Part shown: piece after piece, positions 1 to 7,548 of the stretch
How positions within the stretch are numbered: position 1 is the stretch's first letter
How the letters are laid out: each line of letters opens with the position of its first letter
Assembly (NCBI RefSeq): GCF_029714325.1
Contig: NZ_CP121666.1
Span: forward strand, 8,339,001-8,403,000
DNA length: 64,000 nt
Direction: 5' to 3'
Source: Bradyrhizobium sp. CB1717
Lineage (GTDB): Bacteria; Pseudomonadota; Alphaproteobacteria; Rhizobiales; Xanthobacteraceae
Program-made: the position numbers and the translations under genes
Notes under the pieces: model-generated
The model's database searches: none
Told to the model about the DNA's origin: nothing
What the model saw: only the letters and a program-made list of their open reading frames with translations

Positions 1-2
1 AT

Positions 3-818
3 TTCGAGGCCAGCATCCGCGACGTCGTCACCACGGTGTCCGCGGCGGCGGTCGAGATGGAGCACACCGCGCGCTCGATGTCGGCCATCGTCGCGCAGTC
101 GCGCGAGCAGACCCGCACGGTGTCGTCGGCCTCGGCCCTCGCCTCGGAGAACGTCCAGACGGTGGCGGCGGCCGCGGAAGAACTGTCCTCGTCAATGACC
201 GAGATCAGCCGGCGGCTGGCGCATGCGACCGAGGTGGTCGGCAAGGCCGCCAGCGACGGTCGGCAGTCGAATGCGCGCGTGCAGAGCCTCGCGGACGCCG
301 CGCAGAAGATCGGCGACGTCGTCTCCTTCATCAACGGCATTGCGGGACAGACCAATCTTCTGGCGCTCAATGCGACGATCGAGGCGGCGCGGGCGGGCGA
401 AGCCGGCCGCGGCTTTGCCGTGGTCGCTTCGGAAGTGAAGGCGCTGGCGACGCAGACCGCGAAGGCGACGGAAGAGATCGGCGCACAGGTGACGGCCGTT
501 CAGGGCGAAACCAGTGGCGCGGTGGATGGCATCCAGTCGATCTGCACGACGATCCAGCAGGTTGATGAGATCTCCGCGGCGATTGCCGCCGCCGTCGGCC
601 AGCAGGGCACGGCGACGCAGGAGATCGCGCAGAACGTCCAGCAGGCCGCGGCCCGCACCGGCGAGGTCTCCCAGAACATCGCGGGCGTCACCGACGGCAT
701 CGCAGCCACGGGCACGGCCGCCGAGGAAGTGCTGGGCTCGGCGGTCGAGCTGGCGAAGCAGTCGCAGCGGCTGCGGGATGAGGTGGATCGGTTCCTGGCG
801 CAGATCCGCGCGGCGTAA
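3..818 (+). CDS. Methyl-accepting chemotaxis protein, C-terminal part (5' end outside window)
   Basis: The frame is open from the first bases of the window ([12 protein letters not shown] precedes the first GTG at 36), so the gene starts upstream and only the cytoplasmic signalling domain is seen. The hairpin-tip signature is clear ([20 protein letters not shown], then [15 protein letters not shown]), flanked by heptad-like Ala/Gln-rich helices that would bind CheA/CheW. The upstream residues resemble the segment following a HAMP domain, which would fit a membrane receptor, but sensor and membrane segments are not visible. It ends at TAA just before a hairpin repeat at 841-956. Confidence 0.9.
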   Translation, partial: FEASIRDVVTTVSAAAVEMEHTARSMSAIVAQSREQTRTVSSASALASENVQTVAAAAEELSSSMTEISRRLAHATEVVGKAASDGRQSNARVQSLADAAQKIGDVVSFINGIAGQTNLLALNATIEAARAGEAGRGFAVVASEVKALATQTAKATEEIGAQVTAVQGETSGAVDGIQSICTTIQQVDEISAAIAAAVGQQGTATQEIAQNVQQAAARTGEVSQNIAGVTDGIAATGTAAEEVLGSAVELAKQSQRLRDEVDRFLAQIRAA

Positions 819-840
819 GCGGGGCTGCAAACTGGATGTC

Positions 841-956
841 GTCCTGGCGAAAGCCAGGACCCATTACCCCAGGGCGCAGTTGCGGCGCGAGGCCGGCAAC
901 TCCGACTTATCGCCAAACCGCATTCGGTGGTTATGGGTCCTGGCCTTCGCCAGGAC
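841..956. repeat. Intergenic inverted repeat made of two hairpins
   Basis: Two 23-base arms (841-863 and 934-956) are reverse complements with one mismatch. Each arm is also a perfect 8-bp hairpin by itself (GTCCTGGC-GAAA-GCCAGGAC at 841-860, and the same stem with a CTTC loop at 937-956). It lies between the convergent chemoreceptor and TetR genes and could act as a transcript end, but there is no T-run. It looks like a dispersed palindromic repeat. Confidence 0.75.
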
Positions 957-1008
957 GACGATGGGGAGATAGGTCGCGCCACACGCTCACTGGTGTCGCG
1001 ACGACAAC

Positions 1009-1707
1009 TTACCCCTTGACCCCCACCATCACATCAATCGCGCCCTTCACGATCGCTTCGAGCTCCTTGCGCGGGACGCGCGCGCGCGAGCGGATGGCGA
1101 TGGTGTGGACGGTGGCGGAGGCGATCTGCGCCAGGGCGAACGGATCGGCGCTCTCCGGCAGCTCGCCCTTCTCCCTGGCGCGGCGGAAGCAGCTTGCAAA
1201 CGCCTTGTCGAGGCCGGTGAGGCCGTCGAGCACCATGGCGCGGATATCGGGATCGGCGACGGCCTCGGACGCCGCGGTCACGACCGTGAAGCAGCCGCGC
1301 GGACCGGTGTCCCCGGACAGATAGATGTCCAGCGCTGCAGCGTAGATGCGCTCCAGCCGCTGGCGCAGCGGCATCTCCTGACGAAATATCTCGACCATGG
1401 AAGCGGCAGCCTCCTCGCGATAGCGCTGATAGCTCTTGATGTAGAGCTCGCGCTTGTCGCCGAAGGCGCCGTAGAGGCTCGGCCGGTTCATGCCGGTTGC
1501 TTCGCTGAGATCGTCGAGCGAGGTGGCCGCAAAGCCTTGCTTGCGGAACAGGTCGAGCGCCTTGCCGAGCGCGATGTCGGGCTCGTAGGCGCGGGGACGG
1601 CCGCGGCGCTTGGGTTCGCCGCGGCGCTCGGGTTCGCCGCGGCGCTCGGGTTCGCCGCGGCGCTCGGACTGATTGGCAGCAGATGGCGGTTTCGATTTTT
1701 GTACCAT
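1009..1707 (-). CDS. TetR/AcrR family transcriptional regulator
   Basis: This 232-residue protein has a helix-turn-helix at about residues 58-90 (FAATSLDDLSEATGMNRPSLYGAFGDKREL) and a C-terminal ligand domain with the RGCF motif of this TetR branch. The N-terminus carries a basic low-complexity stretch of hexapeptides (ERRGEP three times, then KRRGRP) encoded by an 18-bp tandem repeat. It is divergent from the GST gene at 1814, and the ATG lies inside one arm of an inverted repeat, so it probably represses itself and the GST gene. A 249-codon overlapping frame on the same strand encodes no domain and was discarded. Confidence 0.9.
   Translation of the reverse strand: MVQKSKPPSAANQSERRGEPERRGEPERRGEPKRRGRPRAYEPDIALGKALDLFRKQGFAATSLDDLSEATGMNRPSLYGAFGDKRELYIKSYQRYREEAAASMVEIFRQEMPLRQRLERIYAAALDIYLSGDTGPRGCFTVVTAASEAVADPDIRAMVLDGLTGLDKAFASCFRRAREKGELPESADPFALAQIASATVHTIAIRSRARVPRKELEAIVKGAIDVMVGVKG
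1603..1667 (-). repeat. 18-bp tandem repeat inside the TetR gene
   Basis: About 3.6 copies of an 18-bp unit (GCGGCGCTYGGGTTCGCC on the + strand) start at 1603, 1621, 1639 and 1657. The units stay in frame and give the ERRGEP hexapeptides before the HTH domain. Copy number could vary without breaking the frame. Confidence 0.85.
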
Positions 1708-1760
1708 TTCGCAAAATAATCCTTGACCATGGATATATTATGCAAGATGGTACAAAAATC
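1694..1760. promoter_or_regulatory. Inverted-repeat operator between TetR and GST genes
   Basis: A perfect 14-bp inverted repeat has arms GATTTTTGTACCAT (1694-1707) and ATGGTACAAAAATC (1747-1760) with a 39-base spacer. The left arm contains the ATG of the TetR gene. The spacing suggests two separate sites rather than one dyad. A possible minus-strand promoter, TTGCAT-N18-GATTAT, lies between the arms. Binding by the adjacent TetR protein is inferred from position. Confidence 0.65.
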
Positions 1761-1813
1761 AATCTGGCCAGGTTGAGCGACACCCAAAGAGGAATTGCCC
1801 AAGGAGGCTACAG

Positions 1814-2458
1814 ATGGATCTCTATTTCTCGCCGCTCGCCTGTTCGATGGCGACGCGCGTCGCATTGTATGAAGCCGGCGCCGAGGCGAACTATCTCGAA
1901 GTCGATCCGCCGACCAAGACCGTGCTGAACGACGGCTCCGACTTCCGCACCGTCAACCCGATCGGGCTCGTGCCGACGCTGCGTACCGACGAGGGCGTGG
2001 TGCTGACCGAGAACGCCGCGATCCTGCAATATGTCGCGGACCGGTTTCCGCAATCCGGCCTCGGCGCCACGGCAGGGATCGAGCGCACAAGGCTGCATCA
2101 ATGGCTCTGCTTCGTCGGCACCGAGCTGCACAAGGGCCTGTTCATTCCCGTGCTCGACCGCAAGGCGCCGCAGGAAGCGAAAGCCTATGTTCTGGAGAAG
2201 AACCTGTCGCGGCTCGATTATCTCGACGACTACCTGAAAGGCCGCGAGTTCCTGCTCGACCATTTCAGCGTGGCCGATGCCTATCTCGTCACGGTCATCA
2301 ACTGGACCATGGCGACGCCGCCGATCGAGCTTGCGAAATGGCCGAACGTGAAGGCGTATTACGAACGCCTGCGCCAGCGGCCGTCGGTCGCCAAGGCGGT
2401 TGCAGAGGAGTTCGAGCTGTACAAGGCCGAGCTCGCGCGGAAGAAGGCGGCGGCCTGA
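1814..2458 (+). CDS. Glutathione S-transferase family protein
   Basis: This 214-residue cytosolic protein has GST layout: a thioredoxin-like N-terminal half (MDLYFSPLACSMATRVALYEAG, NPIGLVPTLRTDEGVVLTENAAIL, with the cis-Pro and the Glu/Asn that hold glutathione) and an all-helical C-terminal half. The start has a strong ribosome site (AAGGAGG at 1801-1807). Closest by pattern to beta/theta-type bacterial GSTs that detoxify electrophiles. Expression is probably controlled by the divergent TetR gene. The substrate cannot be told from sequence. Confidence 0.9.
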   Translation: MDLYFSPLACSMATRVALYEAGAEANYLEVDPPTKTVLNDGSDFRTVNPIGLVPTLRTDEGVVLTENAAILQYVADRFPQSGLGATAGIERTRLHQWLCFVGTELHKGLFIPVLDRKAPQEAKAYVLEKNLSRLDYLDDYLKGREFLLDHFSVADAYLVTVINWTMATPPIELAKWPNVKAYYERLRQRPSVAKAVAEEFELYKAELARKKAAA

Positions 2459-2541
2459 AGCCAACGCCGTCTCCGTAGTTCGCGCGACAGCGACGCCGTC
2501 CCGGCTCAATCGGGACCGCGTCGTTCCGTCCTGCAGCCCGA

Positions 2542-3309
2542 CTATTTCGGTGCCTGCAGCACGATCCCATAGCGGCCGTAGATGCGGTCGATCGTGCCGT
2601 CGCTTCGCAGCCGCTCCACGGCTCCGTCGATGGCTTCGCGCAACGCATCGTCCGGACGGATCATGCCGACGGCGACGTTCCAGTTGAGATCGACCACGCT
2701 CTCGTCGCGATCCAGGATCCTGAGCGCCTTGTCCGGATGCGTCAGATTGAAGTAGCTCGCCGCGGTGGGCGTGACGGCGGCGGCATCGATCTCATGGTTC
2801 GACACCGCCTCCAGGCTGTCGCTCTCGAAGCCGAAGGTCGACGTCGGCACGCGTCGTTGGCCGATGATCATGGCTGCGATCGATCCAACCTGCACGCCCA
2901 CCCTGGTCGCCGCGTTGAGGCTCCCGAACGAGGTGAGCTTGCTGGATGACGGCACCGCGAGCGCGACGCCCGTGCGATAATACGGTTTCGAGATCCTCAA
3001 GCGGGTTTCGCCCTGCGCTTCGCGGTCGGCAATGACGTCCAGAAGAATGTCGCAGCCGGCGCTGCGCATCTGATATTGCGTGATGATCCAGTCGAGCCTG
3101 AGCGAGACGCCGAGCTCGCGTGCCAGCACCCGGCCGAACTCGACCTGAAAGCCAGGCGGATCGCCGGCCTTTTGCGCAAAGGGAAGCGAATTGGGATGCG
3201 CGCACAGCCCGATCACGCCGCTCGAACGGATAGCCTCCAGGGTTCGAGCCTGCGCGGGTCCCGACAGAACGATGGCGGCAGCGACGATGGCCGGGGCGAA
3301 TGCCTTCAT
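2542..3309 (-). CDS. Periplasmic binding protein associated with a quinoprotein dehydrogenase
   Basis: This 255-residue protein has a Sec signal peptide (about residues 1-21, ending AQA) and a family-3 solute-binding fold (TLEAIRSSGVIGLCAHPNSLPFA, then GFQVEFGRVLARELGV). It is the last gene of a three-gene minus-strand cluster after a PQQ dehydrogenase and a c-type cytochrome, the same layout as MoxJ/XoxJ-type proteins beside methanol dehydrogenases, which are thought to help mature or partner the dehydrogenase rather than feed an importer. No permease or ATPase gene is nearby, which supports that reading. The exact role is inferred from context. Confidence 0.75.
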   Translation of the reverse strand: MKAFAPAIVAAAIVLSGPAQARTLEAIRSSGVIGLCAHPNSLPFAQKAGDPPGFQVEFGRVLARELGVSLRLDWIITQYQMRSAGCDILLDVIADREAQGETRLRISKPYYRTGVALAVPSSSKLTSFGSLNAATRVGVQVGSIAAMIIGQRRVPTSTFGFESDSLEAVSNHEIDAAAVTPTAASYFNLTHPDKALRILDRDESVVDLNWNVAVGMIRPDDALREAIDGAVERLRSDGTIDRIYGRYGIVLQAPK

Positions 3310-3346
3310 TCCGCGTTCTCATCTGGATGGATCGGGACTTTGCGAT

Positions 3347-3688
3347 TCAGCCCTCGCGCGGTTTCAAGGCGCGGATGTATTTGACGATCTGGTCGATCTG
3401 GGCGTCGGTGAAGGCGCCGTCGAATGCCGGCATCGCCCCCTGCTTGCCGTGCTTGATGCGGTCGCGAATGAAGTCGTCGTCGCGCGGCGAGTTCATCAGT
3501 TGCGGTCCCTTGCCGGCTGCCCGGCCACCGTCGGAGTGACAAAAGCCGCAAGTCCCCGCGAACACCTGCTCGACCTCGATCGTCCCGTTCTCGGGCGCCG
3601 GCGTGGCGGATTGTGCTTGGGCCATAGCAACGCACAGCAACGAGGCGGCCAGCCCCGCCGGAATCGTTTTCAAATGCAATCTCAACAC
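3347..3688 (-). CDS. Single-haem c-type cytochrome of the PQQ dehydrogenase cluster
   Basis: This 113-residue protein starts at GTG with GGAG six bases upstream. It has a signal peptide (about residues 1-26), one haem motif CGFCH and a downstream axial Met candidate (GAMPAFDGAFTD), the class I cytochrome c pattern. It lies between the PQQ dehydrogenase (upstream) and the binding-protein gene (downstream), so it is the likely periplasmic electron acceptor passing electrons from PQQ to the respiratory chain. Short for XoxG-type cytochromes. Confidence 0.85.
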   Translation of the reverse strand: MLRLHLKTIPAGLAASLLCVAMAQAQSATPAPENGTIEVEQVFAGTCGFCHSDGGRAAGKGPQLMNSPRDDDFIRDRIKHGKQGAMPAFDGAFTDAQIDQIVKYIRALKPREG

Positions 3689-3774
3689 GTCCGCTCCATT
3701 CCTGAATCACGCCGCCGCTTCGATCGACCGGGGAGCGGGCTTGCGCCCGCTTCCCGACGAACGTTTACGGCAGA

Positions 3775-5493
3775 CTATTTCAGGCTGAAGACGACGAGCG
3801 CTCCGTCGTCACGCGGCATGCTCTTGTAGGCGCCGCCGAAGTTCGGCGCATACTCGTCCGCCAGCATGCCGCCGAAGCCCGCGGTCACGGCGATATATTG
3901 CTTGCCGCCCGCGGAATAGCTGACGATGCCGCCTTGGTGGCCGGTGCCATTGTTGTGCTTCCACAGCTCGGCCCCGGTTTCGGCATCGTAGGCGTGAAGG
4001 ACGCCGCGGGAATCAGGCACGAACACCAGATTGCCGGCGGTCGACAGCACGCTTCCGAGCGGCGGCTCGGGGTAGCGAACCTCCCATTTCTTTGCCCCCG
4101 TGATGGGGTCGCGCGCGTCGAGGTGTCCATAGATCTCACCGCCAGGGGGCGGCACCATCTTGAAATCGGCGCCGATGTTGAGCTGAACCTGCGGCGCGGT
4201 GACCGGCGTCGTCTTCTGGATATCGAGCGTCATGCACCATTCCTGGCCGATCTTGTAGTAGAGACCGGTCTTCGGGCTGTACGAGCCGGCATTCCAGCTG
4301 ATGCCGCCGCCGATGAACGGACACAGCGGTGGTTCGGTGACCTTCCCGACTGGGAAATCGCGACGGCCGATCAACGCGCCGGTCTTGGGATCGATATCCT
4401 TGACGAAGTTGATGTTCTCGACCAACCGCCAGACGTTCTTCACGCCGAGATTGCGGTCGTAGACGAAGACGAAGCCGCCCTTGTTCGGATGAACCACGTA
4501 TTTCTGGCCGTCTCGCTCGAGCATCACGAACTCGCCGACGGCACTGTCGAAGTCCCAGGCATCGTGCGGCAGTTCCTGATGGTAGGATTTCAGCTTTCCG
4601 GTATCGATATCGAGAGCGATCACTGAACTCGTATAGAGGTTGTCGCCGGGACGCGCCCCTTGCGTCTTGTAGTCGGCGCCCGACCAATCATAGAGCGGCG
4701 CCGGGTTTGCGGTGCCCCACAGGATGGTGTTGGTCTCGGAATCGTAGGTGCCCGGCATCCAGCCGCCACCGCCGCCGGTGCGCCAGGAATCGTTGCCCCA
4801 GGTCTTCATGGCCTCGTCGGTGCCCGCGACCGTCAGGAACTCCCACTTCTTCTTTCCAGTGGTGGCATCGACCGCGAAGATCGGGCCGCGGCCCGGCCAT
4901 TCGCCGCCTTGCGAACCAATAATCACACTCCCCTTCGCGTAAAGCGGCGCGCCGGTGAAGCCGACCGTGAGCTTCTGCGAGTCGATCAGCCTGGTCTCCC
5001 AGAGAACCTTGCCGGTTTTCGCATCGAGCCCGAAGAGACGACCATCCATCGTGCCGACGAACACCTTGCCTTCGCCGAGAGCTACGCCGCGGTTGTAGGG
5101 AGAGTGGGTCTGGCGGCTGATGAGCGCCTCATCCAGCTCCGGAAAGAACGACCAGATGACCTCGCCCGTCGCGCCGTTCAGTGCGAAGACACGGCTGTAG
5201 GAACCCGAGTAGTACAGCACACCGTCGGCCGCGAGCGGCATCGACTGCAGGCCGCGCGTCGATCGTCCTGGAATGTGCATCCAGGCGACGCCCAGATTGC
5301 CGACGTTGTTCGCGTTGATCTGCGCGAGCGGGCTGTAATGATGGGATTTGTATGAACCGTGATAGGTGAGCCAGTCGTTCTGACCGGCGCCCTCGATCCG
5401 GGCCGTATCCACGGTTTGGGCCAACGCCGCCGACGCCGCAAATGCCGCAACGGCGAGAACAGGTAAGCCCGAGTTGAGCCACTGCTTCCTCAT
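3775..5493 (-). CDS. PQQ-dependent alcohol dehydrogenase-type quinoprotein (predicted periplasmic)
   Basis: The protein has 572 residues from the ATG at 5493; an in-frame GTG six bases upstream is too close to the GGAGG site. A Sec signal peptide (1-26) is followed by an eight-bladed propeller with repeated tryptophan-docking motifs (DAKTGKVLWE, DATTGKKKWEF, DAETGAELWK). Metal/PQQ residues are visible: Glu198 (GGEWPGRG), Asn263 (TANPAP), catalytic Asp314, and Asp316 two residues on (WDFD). The extra Asp is the mark of lanthanide-using enzymes. The vicinal Cys-Cys of methanol and ethanol dehydrogenases is absent: its place reads THSPYNRG (129-136). Substrate unknown; xoxF is not assigned. Confidence 0.9.
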   Translation of the reverse strand: MRKQWLNSGLPVLAVAAFAASAALAQTVDTARIEGAGQNDWLTYHGSYKSHHYSPLAQINANNVGNLGVAWMHIPGRSTRGLQSMPLAADGVLYYSGSYSRVFALNGATGEVIWSFFPELDEALISRQTHSPYNRGVALGEGKVFVGTMDGRLFGLDAKTGKVLWETRLIDSQKLTVGFTGAPLYAKGSVIIGSQGGEWPGRGPIFAVDATTGKKKWEFLTVAGTDEAMKTWGNDSWRTGGGGGWMPGTYDSETNTILWGTANPAPLYDWSGADYKTQGARPGDNLYTSSVIALDIDTGKLKSYHQELPHDAWDFDSAVGEFVMLERDGQKYVVHPNKGGFVFVYDRNLGVKNVWRLVENINFVKDIDPKTGALIGRRDFPVGKVTEPPLCPFIGGGISWNAGSYSPKTGLYYKIGQEWCMTLDIQKTTPVTAPQVQLNIGADFKMVPPPGGEIYGHLDARDPITGAKKWEVRYPEPPLGSVLSTAGNLVFVPDSRGVLHAYDAETGAELWKHNNGTGHQGGIVSYSAGGKQYIAVTAGFGGMLADEYAPNFGGAYKSMPRDDGALVVFSLK

Positions 5494-5887
5494 ATGCACT
5501 TCCTCCCGCTTGATGTTTATTGATTGCGTCTCGTGAACGCCGCTGCGAGGAATGTTTGCAGTTCAGTATGCGTCGATTGTCCTCCACCGGACATGAGTTG
5601 CAAACAGATGCCCCTTCTCTCGGCGCATGTCGCCGAGGGAGCCACGTTCACTACCGTGATTGCTGTCGCACGTCTGCTTGCACAGCGTACGACGGATCAT
5701 AGAACGTGCAAAGACGGAATGCGCGCTGGGGGCGAATTGGCGCAGAGAGCGAACTGAAACGACAGCAGCGCTGACCGTTCGATCGCCATCGGACCGAAAC
5801 GGCTATCCGTAAAGCACCCGCGGCAGGATCGTGACGATGCCGGGCCGGAGCGTCAGCAGCGGCACGAAGCCGATCGATCCGTTGGCA
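5494..5887. other. Intergenic region upstream of the PQQ dehydrogenase, no gene seen
   Basis: This stretch of about 390 bases lies between the PQQ dehydrogenase start and the stop of the HyuB gene, both on the minus strand. Short frames here have no recognisable protein pattern. It should hold the PQQ operon promoter, but no convincing -35/-10 pair or dyad was found. Confidence 0.5.
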
Positions 5888-7546
5888 TCAACGCGCATAC
5901 CCGTAAAGCTTGACTGCGTTGTCCGAGGACACGAGACCGCTCGCGACGTCGTCGTTGACGGCCGCACGGTCGCGTTCCCTGGGATCGCCGATGCCGGCAC
6001 CGCCGGGCGTCATCACGACCAGCCGGTCGTCCGACGGCACCTGCTGAAAACCCTTCCCGCGCATCTTCTGTCCCGACTTCAGCCCGACATAACCGGCCTC
6101 GCCATTCTGTCCGCCATCGCGCCCGCGCGGCGGATGATCGATGCGATCGAACGCAGCGAGAATGTCGAACGGCGCATCGATGCCGCTGCCGACCTCGATG
6201 ATCTGGCCGAGGCCGCCGCGGGTGCGCCCTGCTCCGCCGGAATTCGGACGCAGCTCTTTGCGCCAGAAGATCAGCGGCGTCTGCGTCTCCGCGATCTCGA
6301 CCGGCGTGCCGCGCACGCCGCTCGGGTAAGCGGTCGCCGACAGCCCGTCCTTGCCGAAGCGCGCGCCGGTGCCGCCATTGGAGGTCACCGCCATCGAGAA
6401 CCCGTAATTGCCGCCGGCGCCGGAGCGGGTCTCGCCGCGGACGACGAGATTCCATAGGCACGAGGTGCCTTCGGCCGGCACACGCTCGGGAATGATCTGG
6501 CGCAGGCAGCCGAACACCACGTCGGGCAGCATCTGGCCGATGATGTGGCGCGAGGCGACCGGCGCCGGCTTCGGCGCATTGAGGATCGCGCCCGCCGGCG
6601 CCGACACCGTCAGCGGCAAGAGCGAGCCGGCATTGTTGGGGATCTGCGAGGCGACGACGCAGCCGAGGCCGAACACTGTATAGGCCGTGGTGTAGGACAA
6701 GGGCACGTTGATGCCGAATTTCGACGCGGCCGACGTGCCGTCGAAATCGACATGAATGCCCGTATCCGAGATCGTCAGCGTCGCCGCCAGCGTGACCGGC
6801 GCGTCGTAGCCATCCACCACCATGGTGTTGCGCCAGCTTCCCTTCGGCAGCTTGGCGATCTCGGCCAGCACCGCCTCACGCGAGCGGTCGCAGATGTAGT
6901 CGCCGAGCTCGTCGAGCGTGTCGATGCCGAACTCGGTCATCATCTCGACCAGGCGCTCGCAGCCGACGTCGTTGCAGCCGGCGAGCGAATAGGTGTCGCC
7001 CTCGGTGTCGATCGGCAACCGCGTGTTGGTGCGGATCATCGCCATCAGCGTCTCGTTGACGACGCCCTGGTCGATCAGCTTCAGCATGGGGATGTAGAGC
7101 CCTTCCATGAACACGTCGGTCGCGTCAGGCCCGAAGCCGATGCCGCCGATGTCCATGAGGTGGCTGGTGCAGGAGAACAGCGCGACAACCTTGCCGTCCT
7201 TGAAGCAGGGCGTGGTCACGACGAAGTCGTTGAGATGGCCGGTGCCCATCCAGGGATCATTGGTGATGTAAGCGTCGCCTTCCTTCATCGTTTCCAGCGG
7301 GAAGCGGTTGATGAAGTGCTTGACCGATTCCGCCATCGAGTTGACGTGACCGGGCGTGCCGGTCACCGCCTGCGCCAGCATCCGCCCCCTGAGGTCGAAC
7401 ACGCCGGCCGAGAGGTCGCCGCATTCGCGCACGATCGGGCTGAACGCGGTGCGCAAGAGCACCTGCGCCTGCTCCTCCACCACGGCGATCAGCCGGTGCC
7501 ACATGATCTGGAGGTCGATCAGGCTCGCGCCGCTTGCCTTGCTCAT
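5888..7546 (-). CDS. hyuB: Hydantoinase B/oxoprolinase family protein (HyuB-type)
   Basis: This 552-residue protein matches the HyuB family along its length (DLQIMWHRLIAVVEEQAQVL, ECGDLSAGVFD, GHVNSMAESVKHF, DAYITNDPW). It pairs with HyuA to hydrolyse a cyclic amide such as N-methylhydantoin or 5-oxoproline, using ATP. The start at the ATG at 7546 is favoured over an in-frame TTG at 7552 because AAAGGCGG lies at proper spacing. It follows hyuA with a 2-base gap, so the two are co-translated. The substrate is undetermined; related proteins also serve acetone or acetophenone carboxylases, but no third carboxylase subunit is present. Confidence 0.88.
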   Translation of the reverse strand: MSKASGASLIDLQIMWHRLIAVVEEQAQVLLRTAFSPIVRECGDLSAGVFDLRGRMLAQAVTGTPGHVNSMAESVKHFINRFPLETMKEGDAYITNDPWMGTGHLNDFVVTTPCFKDGKVVALFSCTSHLMDIGGIGFGPDATDVFMEGLYIPMLKLIDQGVVNETLMAMIRTNTRLPIDTEGDTYSLAGCNDVGCERLVEMMTEFGIDTLDELGDYICDRSREAVLAEIAKLPKGSWRNTMVVDGYDAPVTLAATLTISDTGIHVDFDGTSAASKFGINVPLSYTTAYTVFGLGCVVASQIPNNAGSLLPLTVSAPAGAILNAPKPAPVASRHIIGQMLPDVVFGCLRQIIPERVPAEGTSCLWNLVVRGETRSGAGGNYGFSMAVTSNGGTGARFGKDGLSATAYPSGVRGTPVEIAETQTPLIFWRKELRPNSGGAGRTRGGLGQIIEVGSGIDAPFDILAAFDRIDHPPRGRDGGQNGEAGYVGLKSGQKMRGKGFQQVPSDDRLVVMTPGGAGIGDPRERDRAAVNDDVASGLVSSDNAVKLYGYAR

Positions 7547-7548
7547 GA

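Noticed and set aside
841..956. CRISPR or tandem repeat array
   Set aside because: There are only two inverted arms, no direct spacing pattern and no cas genes.
1034..1783. 249-codon alternative frame over the first TetR gene, running through the operator
   Set aside because: No HTH in that frame, and it would begin beyond the inverted repeat; the 1009-1707 frame has the full TetR pattern.
3775..5493. Naming the PQQ dehydrogenase xoxF
   Set aside because: The Asp pair fits, but the vicinal disulfide is absent and the protein is shorter than XoxF; only the family is safe.
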